Shown here: positions 1 to 5,558 of the stretch, piece by piece
Position numbering within the stretch: position 1 is the first letter of the stretch
Layout: every line of letters begins with the position of its first letter
Source: Bacteroidota bacterium
Lineage (GTDB): Bacteria; Bacteroidota; Bacteroidia; Bacteroidales; Prolixibacteraceae
Assembly: GCA_030706665.1 (NCBI GenBank)
Contig: JAUZOB010000143.1
Location: 1-8,318 of the forward strand
Direction: 5' to 3'
DNA length: 8,318 nt
Position numbers and translations under genes: made by a program
The notes under the pieces: model-generated
Told to the model about the DNA's origin: nothing
What the model saw: the letters and a program-made list of their open reading frames with translations, nothing else
Databases searched by the model: none

Positions 1-276
1 TAATGCATCAGCACCTGCCTCATAAAGCTCCCAAATTAGCTTCTGTGCATCTTCCAGTTCATGATCAAAAAGAATGGTGTTGAGTGTAATATATACTCTC
101 GAATTATATTGATGAGCATACTTCGTCAGCATTTCAATATCGGATACAGGATTTCCCACAGCTGATCTGGCCCCAAATCTGGGAGATCCGATGTATAGTG
201 CATCTGCACCATGATTAATAGCCTGTATTCCGCTCTCGAGATTTCTGGCCGGTATTAGTAATTCCAATTGACGCAT
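1..276 (-). CDS. U32-family peptidase, N-terminal part (cut by window edge)
   Basis: The minus strand reads 92 codons from an ATG at 274-276 to base 1 with no stop, so only the N-terminus is present. The product begins MRQLELLIPARNLESG and continues with HGADALYIGSPRFGARSA (about residues 21-38) and YITLNTILFDHE (about 54-65). This is the characteristic start of the U32 peptidase (collagenase-like protease) family, whose N-terminal part forms a TIM-barrel-like fold. Known bacterial members include TrhP (YegQ) and RlhA (YdcP), which take part in tRNA or 23S rRNA hydroxylation, while others are annotated as proteases; the fragment cannot separate these roles. It has no signal peptide, so a cytoplasmic location is expected. 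A purine-rich AAGAGG lies about 15 nt upstream of the ATG and a TAnnTTTG box about 46 nt upstream, both supporting this start. The family assignment is firm; the exact function is not. Confidence 0.88.
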   Translation of the reverse strand, partial: MRQLELLIPARNLESGIQAINHGADALYIGSPRFGARSAVGNPVSDIEMLTKYAHQYNSRVYITLNTILFDHELEDAQKLIWELYEAGADAL

Positions 277-321
277 ATTTGCAAAATTACACCTCTTGTG
301 AAGAAATTCTGTTTGGAACAG

Positions 322-329
322 CAAATTTA
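322..329 (-). promoter_or_regulatory. Bacteroidota -7 promoter box for the U32 gene
   Basis: On the minus strand this reads TAAATTTG, a perfect match to the Bacteroidota -7 consensus TAnnTTTG. It would place the transcript start near base 318 and give a leader of roughly 40 nt before the ATG at 276. I see no clear TTTG -33 element about 19 nt further upstream. A short dyad, CTGTT-TGG-AACAG (309-321), lies directly over the predicted start site. Confidence 0.5.
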
Positions 330-379
330 TAAAAAGACAGATGCATTGGATTCTTCCATGATTTATTTATAAACAAAAC

Positions 380-399
380 ATATGATCTGCAGATCATAT
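380..399. repeat. Perfect 20-bp palindrome
   Basis: ATATGATCTGCAGATCATAT is its own reverse complement over all 20 bases, and symmetry stops on both sides (c379, c400). No T-run follows on either strand, so it does not look like an intrinsic terminator. Its centre is about 70 bp upstream of the predicted start site of the minus-strand U32 gene, a plausible place for a dimeric activator. The half-sites TGATC/GATCA loosely resemble CRP/FNR-type spacing (TGAT-N6-ATCA), but no specific regulator can be named. Confidence 0.55.
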
Positions 400-551
400 C
401 GAATAGCAATTCCTGATGATTGGTTTTCCTTCAATTTTGTATAAATCAGAGAGGAGAAAAATAGATAGTTCGCTGAAAATAAGGAATTCTAGATGCATTC
501 AATGCAAGGGAAAGCGAATCGTCTGAAAAAGATGAATCGAGAGATGTATTT

Positions 552-572
552 TGCCCTCCTGTCAGGAGGGCA
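552..572. repeat. 21-bp palindrome with 10-bp GC-rich arms
   Basis: The arm TGCCCTCCTG (552-561) and its reverse complement CAGGAGGGCA (563-572) flank a single T at 562. As RNA, about 8 bp would pair around a 5-nt or smaller loop. It stands out in an AT-rich region. Neither strand has a following U-tract: the plus strand continues TGTGGGGG and the minus strand AAAATACA. It is therefore more likely a protein-binding dyad or a hairpin of another kind than a terminator. Confidence 0.5.
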
Positions 573-806
573 TGTGGGGGAGATGTTTGGTAAAAGTAGG
601 ATGAATTTGGCTGAATTCTATGATGGACCAGTATTATTACACTCCAGATAAGAAAAAAGTGTAACAAGTTGTAAGCTTGTAAGTGTAATTAAATCAGTGG
701 GTAACAATAATCGAGTAATGAATTAACATTTTTTAACAAAAAAACATCACTTCAAAGTGCAACGTTTAAGGGGAAGTGAAGTCATATGTATAGTTTATAA
801 AAAGAA

Positions 807-832
807 TTTGAGCTCAAACATTTCCGGAAATG
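807..832. repeat. Two abutting perfect palindromes (12 bp + 14 bp)
   Basis: TTTGAGCTCAAA (807-818) and CATTTCCGGAAATG (819-832) are each perfect palindromes and touch without a gap. They lie 53-79 bp upstream of the ATG at 886 and would overlap the -33 region if the weak -7 box at 838-845 is used. This arrangement suggests an operator for the downstream exported-protein gene. The sequence shows the dyads; the operator role is inferred. Confidence 0.45.
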
Positions 833-837
833 AATTA

Positions 838-845
838 TAAGTTTT
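838..845 (+). promoter_or_regulatory. Possible -7 promoter box for the gene at 886
   Basis: TAAGTTTT matches TAnnTTTG at all but the last position. It would give a leader of about 37 nt. No good -33 TTTG lies at the expected distance; the TTTG at 807-810 is about 27 nt away, too far. This is a weak candidate. Confidence 0.25.
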
Positions 846-885
846 TTAGAGTCACAAAGAACGGTTAAACTAAAAACTAAGAATA

Positions 886-1386
886 ATGAAAACCATTAGT
901 TTGAATTCAATCGTATTTGCCATTGCAGTGTTCTTTTCAACACTCATTTCGAATACGCTTTTTGCATCATCAACGATTACAGGCAATAGTAACACATGGC
1001 TTGGAAACTATACGTTAACGCCGTCTGTAAACCCTGTTGTTATTAATGGTAAAGAGTATAAGGCATGGATTTTAAAATATGAAAAAAGCAATCATGAGAT
1101 TGTTGTCGCGATTGATCAATTAAAAAAAGGGAAGAATTATATTGTAAAAACTGATCGATTTGAGATCCAATATTCATGTAATGGTACCGGGATGGGAGTC
1201 AGAAAAGTATCAAATTCTTATTCCACAATTGAATATGAACGGAATTATGGAAAGATTGACGATACTCAGTTTGACTATCAACGGAAGCTCACTTTAGAGG
1301 ATAAAAACGGAGAAGATGATTTAGGTATTATTGCCTGTTATTTCCCGCGTCTTTTGAAGAAAGAGTATCAGTATGTTTTAGATTAA
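886..1386 (+). CDS. Small exported protein of unknown function
   Basis: This gene encodes 166 residues that I do not recognise. Residues 1-27 form a signal peptide: MKT, then a hydrophobic stretch (about 8-22) and a likely cleavage after LFA (residue 27). This implies export through Sec to the periplasm or beyond. The mature part of about 139 residues has no membrane segment, no lipobox, and no T9SS-type C-terminal domain. It looks mainly beta-strand, with alternating polar/hydrophobic stretches such as YKAWILKY and HEIVVAI. It contains only two cysteines (Cys98 in YSCNG and Cys151 in IIACYF), which could form a disulfide. The start is chosen because the signal peptide begins exactly there; no strong Shine-Dalgarno is visible, which is common in Bacteroidota. 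It is monocistronic, with palindromes upstream and its own terminator at 1402-1433. No function is claimed. Confidence 0.8.
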   Translation: MKTISLNSIVFAIAVFFSTLISNTLFASSTITGNSNTWLGNYTLTPSVNPVVINGKEYKAWILKYEKSNHEIVVAIDQLKKGKNYIVKTDRFEIQYSCNGTGMGVRKVSNSYSTIEYERNYGKIDDTQFDYQRKLTLEDKNGEDDLGIIACYFPRLLKKEYQYVLD

Positions 1387-1401
1387 TAAATTTTAAGATA
1401 T

Positions 1402-1433
1402 CATAGACCAAAAGGTTTAAGTCTATGTTTTTT
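1402..1433 (+). terminator. Intrinsic terminator after the gene at 886
   Basis: CATAGAC (1402-1408) pairs with GTCTATG (1421-1427) around a 12-nt loop, followed immediately by six T (1428-1433). It lies 15 nt after the stop codon of the upstream plus-strand gene. Confidence 0.7.
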
Positions 1434-1444
1434 GGTATGCATGC

Positions 1445-1474
1445 AAGCGCCCTTAACGTAGGGCGCTTTTATTT
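1445..1474. terminator. Second hairpin between convergent genes, probably a shared terminator
   Basis: AAGCGCCCT (1445-1453) pairs perfectly with AGGGCGCTT (1460-1468) around loop TAACGT. On the plus strand it is followed by TTATTTTA, giving a good terminator tail. On the minus strand the hairpin directly follows the TAA stop (1469-1471) of the T9SS-type gene, but only TT follows the stem. It probably ends transcription from both sides, more convincingly on plus. Confidence 0.6.
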
Positions 1475-1951
1475 TACCATCAGTCGTTTCACAACCCTTG
1501 TATTGTCAATTAAAGTAATGTCGATGAGAAATATTCCTTTGTTCTGAAAGTTTATTCTGAAAGTTAGAGTGTTCTTTTGTTGACTTTTGAAATTAAACCT
1601 GGCGACTTCATTTCCAATGATATTTGTAATTCTTACAAGAGAAATATCTTTTTCTGCCTTTATGGTTAATTCAGGATTCTGCACGAAGAGAGGATTGGGA
1701 TAAATATAAATATCCTGCTGCGCATGTTCGGAATGGTTGTTTCCATGAAGCAAAGCCGCTTTAGCACTTTTGAAATCTAATGAATCTCTTTCTGCAGGTG
1801 ACAATGGAAGAGGATTGTATATAATTATTGATCCTTCCGGTTGATGCTGGTCAAAACGAATCGCCTGCATTGAATGAGCTTTAATGCAGTTTAGGGAACA
1901 GATAATCAATAGAGTACTAAAAGAAGTCAATGGGGGTAGAATTCTTTTCAT
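1469..1951 (-). CDS. Short exported protein with T9SS C-terminal sorting domain
   Basis: The protein has 160 residues. Residues 1 to about 25 form a signal peptide (MKRILPP, then hydrophobic FSTLLIICSLNCI, cleavage near KA-H). About 55 residues of polar, unrecognised sequence follow. From residue about 81 comes IYIYPNPLF and roughly 75 further residues with LVRITNIIGNEVARF, NKGIFLIDI and a closing VVKRLMVK. This order (YPNP, strand + G-x-E/V, GIF/YL, basic C-terminus) is the type A T9SS sorting domain (TIGR04183/Por secretion tail). Such domains direct Sec-exported proteins across the outer membrane and are removed on secretion, often with attachment to A-LPS. After removal of both signals little more than a 55-residue peptide would remain, which is unusually small for a T9SS cargo. 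The gene starts 23 nt after kdsB and is likely co-transcribed with it. The sorting-domain call is good; the role of the mature peptide is unknown. Confidence 0.8.
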   Translation of the reverse strand: MKRILPPLTSFSTLLIICSLNCIKAHSMQAIRFDQHQPEGSIIIYNPLPLSPAERDSLDFKSAKAALLHGNNHSEHAQQDIYIYPNPLFVQNPELTIKAEKDISLVRITNIIGNEVARFNFKSQQKNTLTFRINFQNKGIFLIDITLIDNTRVVKRLMVK

Positions 1952-1974
1952 AGGCTTCTGCTTTTAAAATTTAA

Positions 1975-2739
1975 TCAATCCATATTGCCTGCCGTATTCA
2001 ATTTTGAAATCAGCAGAGCAAGATCCTCCGGTGTATCAACTCCAAAGCTTTCGTCTTCAGTTATGGCTGTTGCAATCCTAAGTCCATTTTCCAGCCAACG
2101 TAACTGTTCCAGAGACTCAACTCTTTCCAGAAGGCTTCTATTTAAATTCGTAATTTTTTTCAATGCAGAATTCCTGTATCCGTACATTCCAATGTGGAGA
2201 TAATAGGAATGCGAATTTACCCATTCCGCTTCTTCTTTCCCTCTGAAAAAAGGAATCGGAGAACGGCTAAAATAGAGAGCATCTCCATTGGCGGCAATTA
2301 CTGCTTTTACCTTATTCGGGTCAAAGAGAACCGTTGTCTCATGAATAGGCCTTATTAAAGTTGCAATGTCAATTTCAGGGCGGAGGAAACAATCTTTTAG
2401 TCTGATAATCTGATCGGGACGGATAAAAGGTTCATCTCCCTGAATATTTATTACAGCATCAAACGTCATTCCCGACATCGAAGAATATAATTCGACAGCC
2501 TCAGCACAACGATCGGTTCCACTCGGATGAGAAGAAGAAGTCATTACGACATTCCCTCCAAAACCTGTTACATGGTCATAAATGCGTTGATCGTCTGTTG
2601 CTACTACGACATGGTCAAGTGCAAGGGATGATTGTTCGTAGACTCTTTGAATCATGCTTTTACCGAGTATATCGACAAGAGGCTTTCCCGGGAAACGGGT
2701 TGATGCATATCTGGAAGGGATGATTCCTAAAAAATTCAT
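1975..2739 (-). CDS. kdsB: 3-deoxy-manno-octulosonate cytidylyltransferase (CMP-Kdo synthetase)
   Basis: KdsB couples CTP and Kdo to CMP-Kdo plus pyrophosphate in the cytoplasm, activating Kdo for transfer to lipid A during LPS synthesis. The 254-residue product has the family motifs in order: IIPSRYASTRFPGKPL (6-21, nucleotide-binding loop), VVVATDD (44-50), HPSGTDR (71-77), INIQGDEPF (98-106, metal/nucleotide site), ALYFSRSPIPF (154-164), IGMYGYR (183-189), LEQLRWLENG (210-219) and GVDTPEDL (233-240). Length matches the usual ~250 residues. An in-frame ATG lies 27 nt further upstream (2764-2766), but it overlaps the -7 promoter box and would add residues absent from the family, so the ATG at 2737-2739 is preferred. 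The gene is followed after 23 nt by the T9SS-type gene and faces away from the envelope operon starting at 2864. Confidence 0.95.
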   Translation of the reverse strand: MNFLGIIPSRYASTRFPGKPLVDILGKSMIQRVYEQSSLALDHVVVATDDQRIYDHVTGFGGNVVMTSSSHPSGTDRCAEAVELYSSMSGMTFDAVINIQGDEPFIRPDQIIRLKDCFLRPEIDIATLIRPIHETTVLFDPNKVKAVIAANGDALYFSRSPIPFFRGKEEAEWVNSHSYYLHIGMYGYRNSALKKITNLNRSLLERVESLEQLRWLENGLRIATAITEDESFGVDTPEDLALLISKLNTAGNMD

Positions 2740-2763
2740 AACTTTAGAAGATTGAAACTTATA

Positions 2764-2771
2764 CAAAGATA
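2764..2771 (-). promoter_or_regulatory. -7 promoter box of kdsB
   Basis: The minus strand reads TATCTTTG, a perfect TAnnTTTG match. The -33 position, 19 nt upstream, is a T-run (ATTTTTTT) rather than a clean TTTG. The predicted start site is near 2760, giving a leader of about 20 nt to the ATG at 2739. The box overlaps the upstream in-frame ATG at 2764-2766, which would therefore not be transcribed. Confidence 0.6.
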
Positions 2772-2832
2772 AGTTTTCAGCTTTTAAAAAAATGGTTTGT
2801 TTATATTAAATATATGCATTTACCTTTTTGAT

Positions 2833-2840
2833 TAACTTTG
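2833..2840 (+). promoter_or_regulatory. -7 promoter box of the regulator-lptE-secG operon
   Basis: TAACTTTG is a perfect TAnnTTTG match. It predicts transcription starting near 2844, about 20 nt before the ATG at 2864. I see no matching -33 TTTG at the usual spacing. The box rules out the in-frame TTG at 2828 as a start codon, since that lies upstream of it. It is about 60 bp from the opposed kdsB box. Confidence 0.55.
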
Positions 2841-2853
2841 CAAGCAAAAAGCA

Positions 2854-2860
2854 AGAGGAG
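2854..2860 (+). promoter_or_regulatory. Ribosome binding site of the sigma-54 regulator
   Basis: AGAGGAG ends 3 nt before the ATG at 2864. It is unusually strong for this window, where most starts lack a clear Shine-Dalgarno, and it supports the choice of 2864 as the start. Confidence 0.55.
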
Positions 2861-2863
2861 ATT

Positions 2864-4102
2864 ATGGATATACAGGAAATCAAACAAAGATTCGGGATTA
2901 TTGGTAATGCCCATGTATTACACCGGGCAATTGAGATTGCAGTACAGGTAGCTCCTACTGATCTCTCGGTGCTCGTCACTGGAGAGAGTGGTTCTGGTAA
3001 AGAATTTTTCCCACAAATCATCCATCAATTTTCAGCACGGAAGCATGGCAAATATATTGCAGTGAACTGCGGAGCTATTCCCGAAGGGACGATTGACTCG
3101 GAATTATTTGGACATGAGAAAGGTGCATTTACCGGTGCTCTTGCTGATCGAAAAGGTTATTTTGAAGTAGCTGATAATGGAACTATATTTCTGGATGAAA
3201 TAGGAGAACTGCCATTATCTACTCAGGTTCGTTTACTCAGAGTACTTGAAGCAGGTGAGTTTATTAAGGTTGGTTCGTCTAATGTCTTGAAAACGAATGT
3301 TCGTGTTGTTGCTGCAACCAATGTTGACTTGCCTAAAGCAATCAGTGAAAATAAATTCAGGGAAGATCTTTATTATCGTTTGAATACTGTTCCAATCCGG
3401 ATTCATCCTTTGCGGGAGCGGAAAGAGGATGTTGTGCTTCTCTTTCGTAAATTTGCACAGGATTTTGCAGAGAAATACAGAATGCCATCCATTCGATTAG
3501 ATGAAGGTGCGAGGGAGGTGCTTGTAAATTATTCCTGGCCTGGGAATATCAGACAATTAAAAAATATTACGGAGCAAATTTCGATTATCGAACAAAACAG
3601 AACAATAAGTGCTGAAACGCTTCAGGTCTATTTGCCTCCGATTTATAACGCAGGCCAATTACCGGCGATCTATTCTAAACAGGAAGAGCAAAGTTTCTCT
3701 TCGGAGAGAGAAATCTTGTACAAGGTGCTTTTCGATATGAAGAGAGATATGACAGACCTGAAGAAACTGGTTCTTGATATGTTGAAAAATGGGAGTGATT
3801 CTGTTGGACTAAGGTCCGAGAATGCACATCTCATTCACAAGTTATATCAGGATGAATCCGGTTCATACACCCCTGCGGATCAGCCAAAACCTGTTATAAC
3901 TCCGATTATTAGCACTCCGATTCATGAAAATATTCAGGATACTGAAGAGTTTGTCGAAGAATCGCTTTCAATCGAGGATAAAGAGATTGAGTTAATCCGG
4001 AAGGCATTGGAGAAACACGGGGGGAAAAGGAAATATGCGGCTGAAGAGTTAGGGATTTCGGAAAGAACACTTTATCGAAAAATAAAAGAATACGATATTT
4101 AA
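2864..4102 (+). CDS. Sigma-54-dependent transcriptional activator (AAA+ enhancer-binding protein), no sensor domain
   Basis: This 412-residue cytoplasmic protein uses ATP hydrolysis to open promoters bound by sigma-54 RNA polymerase. The AAA+ domain starts almost at the N-terminus. It shows Walker A GESGSGKE (40-47), the sigma-54-contacting GAFTGA loop (87-92), Walker B GTIFLDEIGE (106-115), the FREDLYYRLN arginine-finger segment (165-174) and sensor II WPGNIRQL (225-232). A polar linker of about 110 residues (260-370) leads to a Fis-type helix-turn-helix at about 376-410 (KRKYAAEELGISERTLYRKIKEY). No receiver, GAF or PAS domain precedes the AAA+ module, so activity is probably set by expression or a partner protein rather than by phosphorylation. 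It is the first gene of an operon with lptE, a TPR-like gene and secG; the gap to lptE is 22 nt. All residues needed for an active sigma-54 activator appear intact. Target promoters are unknown. Confidence 0.93.
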   Translation: MDIQEIKQRFGIIGNAHVLHRAIEIAVQVAPTDLSVLVTGESGSGKEFFPQIIHQFSARKHGKYIAVNCGAIPEGTIDSELFGHEKGAFTGALADRKGYFEVADNGTIFLDEIGELPLSTQVRLLRVLEAGEFIKVGSSNVLKTNVRVVAATNVDLPKAISENKFREDLYYRLNTVPIRIHPLRERKEDVVLLFRKFAQDFAEKYRMPSIRLDEGAREVLVNYSWPGNIRQLKNITEQISIIEQNRTISAETLQVYLPPIYNAGQLPAIYSKQEEQSFSSEREILYKVLFDMKRDMTDLKKLVLDMLKNGSDSVGLRSENAHLIHKLYQDESGSYTPADQPKPVITPIISTPIHENIQDTEEFVEESLSIEDKEIELIRKALEKHGGKRKYAAEELGISERTLYRKIKEYDI

Positions 4103-4124
4103 TTAAAATACAGAATTACAGAAT

Positions 4125-4658
4125 ATGATCAACCTTTTGAAAAAACATATGCCCCGATTATTACTGGGCTTATTGGTTATTGCAGTCTGTGGTACTCTCT
4201 CGGGATGCAAAATGAGTTATTCATTCTCCGGTGCATCAATAGACCCTTCTGTTAAAACATTTAGAGTTGAAGATTTTCCTAACAGGGCTAGTCTTGTTAA
4301 TCCAAACTTCAGCAATCAGTTGACCGAGTCGCTCAAGGATAAGATGATTAAAATGGGTAAGTTGAGGCTGGAAAGAGACAAGGGAGACCTTGAATTCACC
4401 GGACAGATTATTGGCTATGAGGTAAGGCCTGTTGCAATTACCGGGAATGAGATTGCTGCAATGAACCGTTTAACTGTAACGATTAAAGTTAAATTTGTGA
4501 ACAATCAGAATCATGATAATGATTTCGATACTTCTTTCTCTGCATATGCTGATTTCCCCAGTACCGAGATAATTAGTAGCGTGGAAAATACCTTATCGAA
4601 AGATATTATTGAGAAACTGACAGATGATATCTTTAATAAATCAGTAGCAAACTGGTAA
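4125..4658 (+). CDS. lptE: LptE-family LPS-assembly lipoprotein
   Basis: The 177-residue product starts with a lipoprotein signal peptide: KKHMPR, a hydrophobic core (12-25) and lipobox LSGC with Cys28 as the lipidation site. The mature part begins KMSYSFSGASIDPSVKTFRV and contains RASLVNPNFSNQLTESLKD (55-73) followed by a beta-rich region with TGQIIGYEVRPVA (92-104). This is the pattern of Bacteroidota proteins annotated as LptE family. LptE partners LptD in the outer membrane to insert LPS into the outer leaflet. An alternative in-frame Met at residue 9 would shorten the signal peptide but still work; the first ATG is kept because it supplies extra basic residues. It is followed after 7 nt by the next gene, consistent with co-transcription. 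LptE sequences are very divergent, so the call rests on the lipobox, the size, the recognisable N-terminal pattern and the context. Confidence 0.82.
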   Translation: MINLLKKHMPRLLLGLLVIAVCGTLSGCKMSYSFSGASIDPSVKTFRVEDFPNRASLVNPNFSNQLTESLKDKMIKMGKLRLERDKGDLEFTGQIIGYEVRPVAITGNEIAAMNRLTVTIKVKFVNNQNHDNDFDTSFSAYADFPSTEIISSVENTLSKDIIEKLTDDIFNKSVANW

Positions 4659-4665
4659 TGTAAAA

Positions 4666-5550
4666 ATGGACAAGGAAACTCTCATACAATCGATGCTTGA
4701 TTTTCAGTCATTGGGGGCAAATGATCTTGATGCCTTTCGTTTATTGACTGAAAAGTATCCATTCTTTCAGTCCGGACATCTCTTGTACTTAAAGGCTCTT
4801 TTCAATTCGGGAGATATGCGTTTTAACCAGCAGTTGAAATATTCTGCTGCTTTTATCGCTGACCGAAAAGTCCTTTTTGAATTATTGCATGATGAAGAAT
4901 CACGTAAAGCTTCGCTATTTCCGGACAAAAAAACGGTTGAGCAGGTTATTGATGAATTCTTTGAATTACTCGAAGATGATAAAAGTGAAGTTTCGGAAGA
5001 AGAAGGGGCAATGCCGATTGAGGAGCCGATCAACGGGTTGCTTGAACTTGATTTGACAGGGAGTGTTTATAGTTTGGAAAAAGAAACTGCAAATCTTGAA
5101 CTTTCAGATGATCAGAATATAAAGAACAGTGCAGTCGGAAATGATAATTTAATGATGTTGGACGAGGAAAACCCAATGGAGGTTATGCCGAAGACCGAAA
5201 ATCATTCTTTATCTGATCTTTCCTCTTTAGTACAAAATATTAATCGCAACAAGACACCTAAAAAGAGAGTTAAAAAAGAAAAAAGCAGAGAACTTATCGA
5301 TTCTTTTCTAACCTCCAATCCGATTATTCGTCCTCAGCCTGTACAGTCAGATGTAATAACAGATCTTTCAGAGAAGAGTACAGAACCCAATGATGAACTA
5401 TTTACTGAAACCCTTGCCCGCATTTTTATACGACAGGGACTTTTCCAACAGGCAATCGAGGCTTACGAAAAATTAAGTTTGAAATTTCCGGAAAAAAATG
5501 TTTACTTTGCTGGTCAAATTGAAGAAATTAAAAAATTAATGACTAAATAA
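4666..5550 (+). CDS. Uncharacterised protein with C-terminal TPR-like repeat
   Basis: This 294-residue, highly acidic protein has no signal peptide or membrane segment and is probably cytoplasmic. The N-terminal 1-105 is helical, with aromatic-rich helices (LLTEKYPFFQSGHLLYLKAL, 26-45; LKYSAAFIADRKVLFELL, 57-74). A long low-complexity acidic region follows (about 103-195), then a basic patch (KTPKKRVKKEKSREL, 196-210), then a C-terminal helix pair ETLARIFIRQGLFQQAIEAY (248-267) typical of a tetratricopeptide repeat. Proteins of this kind are, as I recall, found between lptE and secG in other Bacteroidales, but no function has been assigned that I know of. Gaps are 7 nt upstream and 8 nt downstream, so it is certainly in the operon. 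The domain layout suggests a protein-protein scaffold; that is inference. Confidence 0.8.
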   Translation: MDKETLIQSMLDFQSLGANDLDAFRLLTEKYPFFQSGHLLYLKALFNSGDMRFNQQLKYSAAFIADRKVLFELLHDEESRKASLFPDKKTVEQVIDEFFELLEDDKSEVSEEEGAMPIEEPINGLLELDLTGSVYSLEKETANLELSDDQNIKNSAVGNDNLMMLDEENPMEVMPKTENHSLSDLSSLVQNINRNKTPKKRVKKEKSRELIDSFLTSNPIIRPQPVQSDVITDLSEKSTEPNDELFTETLARIFIRQGLFQQAIEAYEKLSLKFPEKNVYFAGQIEEIKKLMTK

Positions 5551-5558
5551 TCCGGAAT

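Larger units (their letters stand above)
277..885. other. 609-bp intergenic region without a convincing gene, rich in palindromes
   Basis: This AT-rich stretch separates the divergent U32 gene (minus) and the small exported protein (plus). The only open frame of any length (minus, 446-667) has a TTG start, no promoter box and no recognisable protein character. The region contains strong dyads at 380-399, 552-572 and 807-832, described separately. Weaker structure is also visible. There is an inverted repeat TTACACT (636-642)/AGTGTAA (658-664). The 8-mer AAGTGTAA occurs directly at 657-664 and 681-688. TCACTTC (748-754) pairs with GAAGTGA (774-780). No tRNA cloverleaf, CRISPR repeat or insertion-sequence end was seen. 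Confidence 0.6.

Noticed and set aside
309..321. Short dyad CTGTT-TGG-AACAG over the predicted U32 transcript start
   Set aside because: Five-base arms are common by chance; it is mentioned with the promoter box but is too weak to call an operator.
446..667. Minus-strand open frame of 73 codons in the intergenic region
   Set aside because: It has only a TTG start, no TAnnTTTG box upstream, no recognisable protein pattern, and it runs through the GC-rich palindrome at 552-572.
2828..2863. Twelve-codon N-terminal extension of the sigma-54 regulator from a TTG
   Set aside because: The TTG lies upstream of the -7 box at 2833-2840, while the ATG at 2864 has a clear AGAGGAG ribosome site and fits the family N-terminus.
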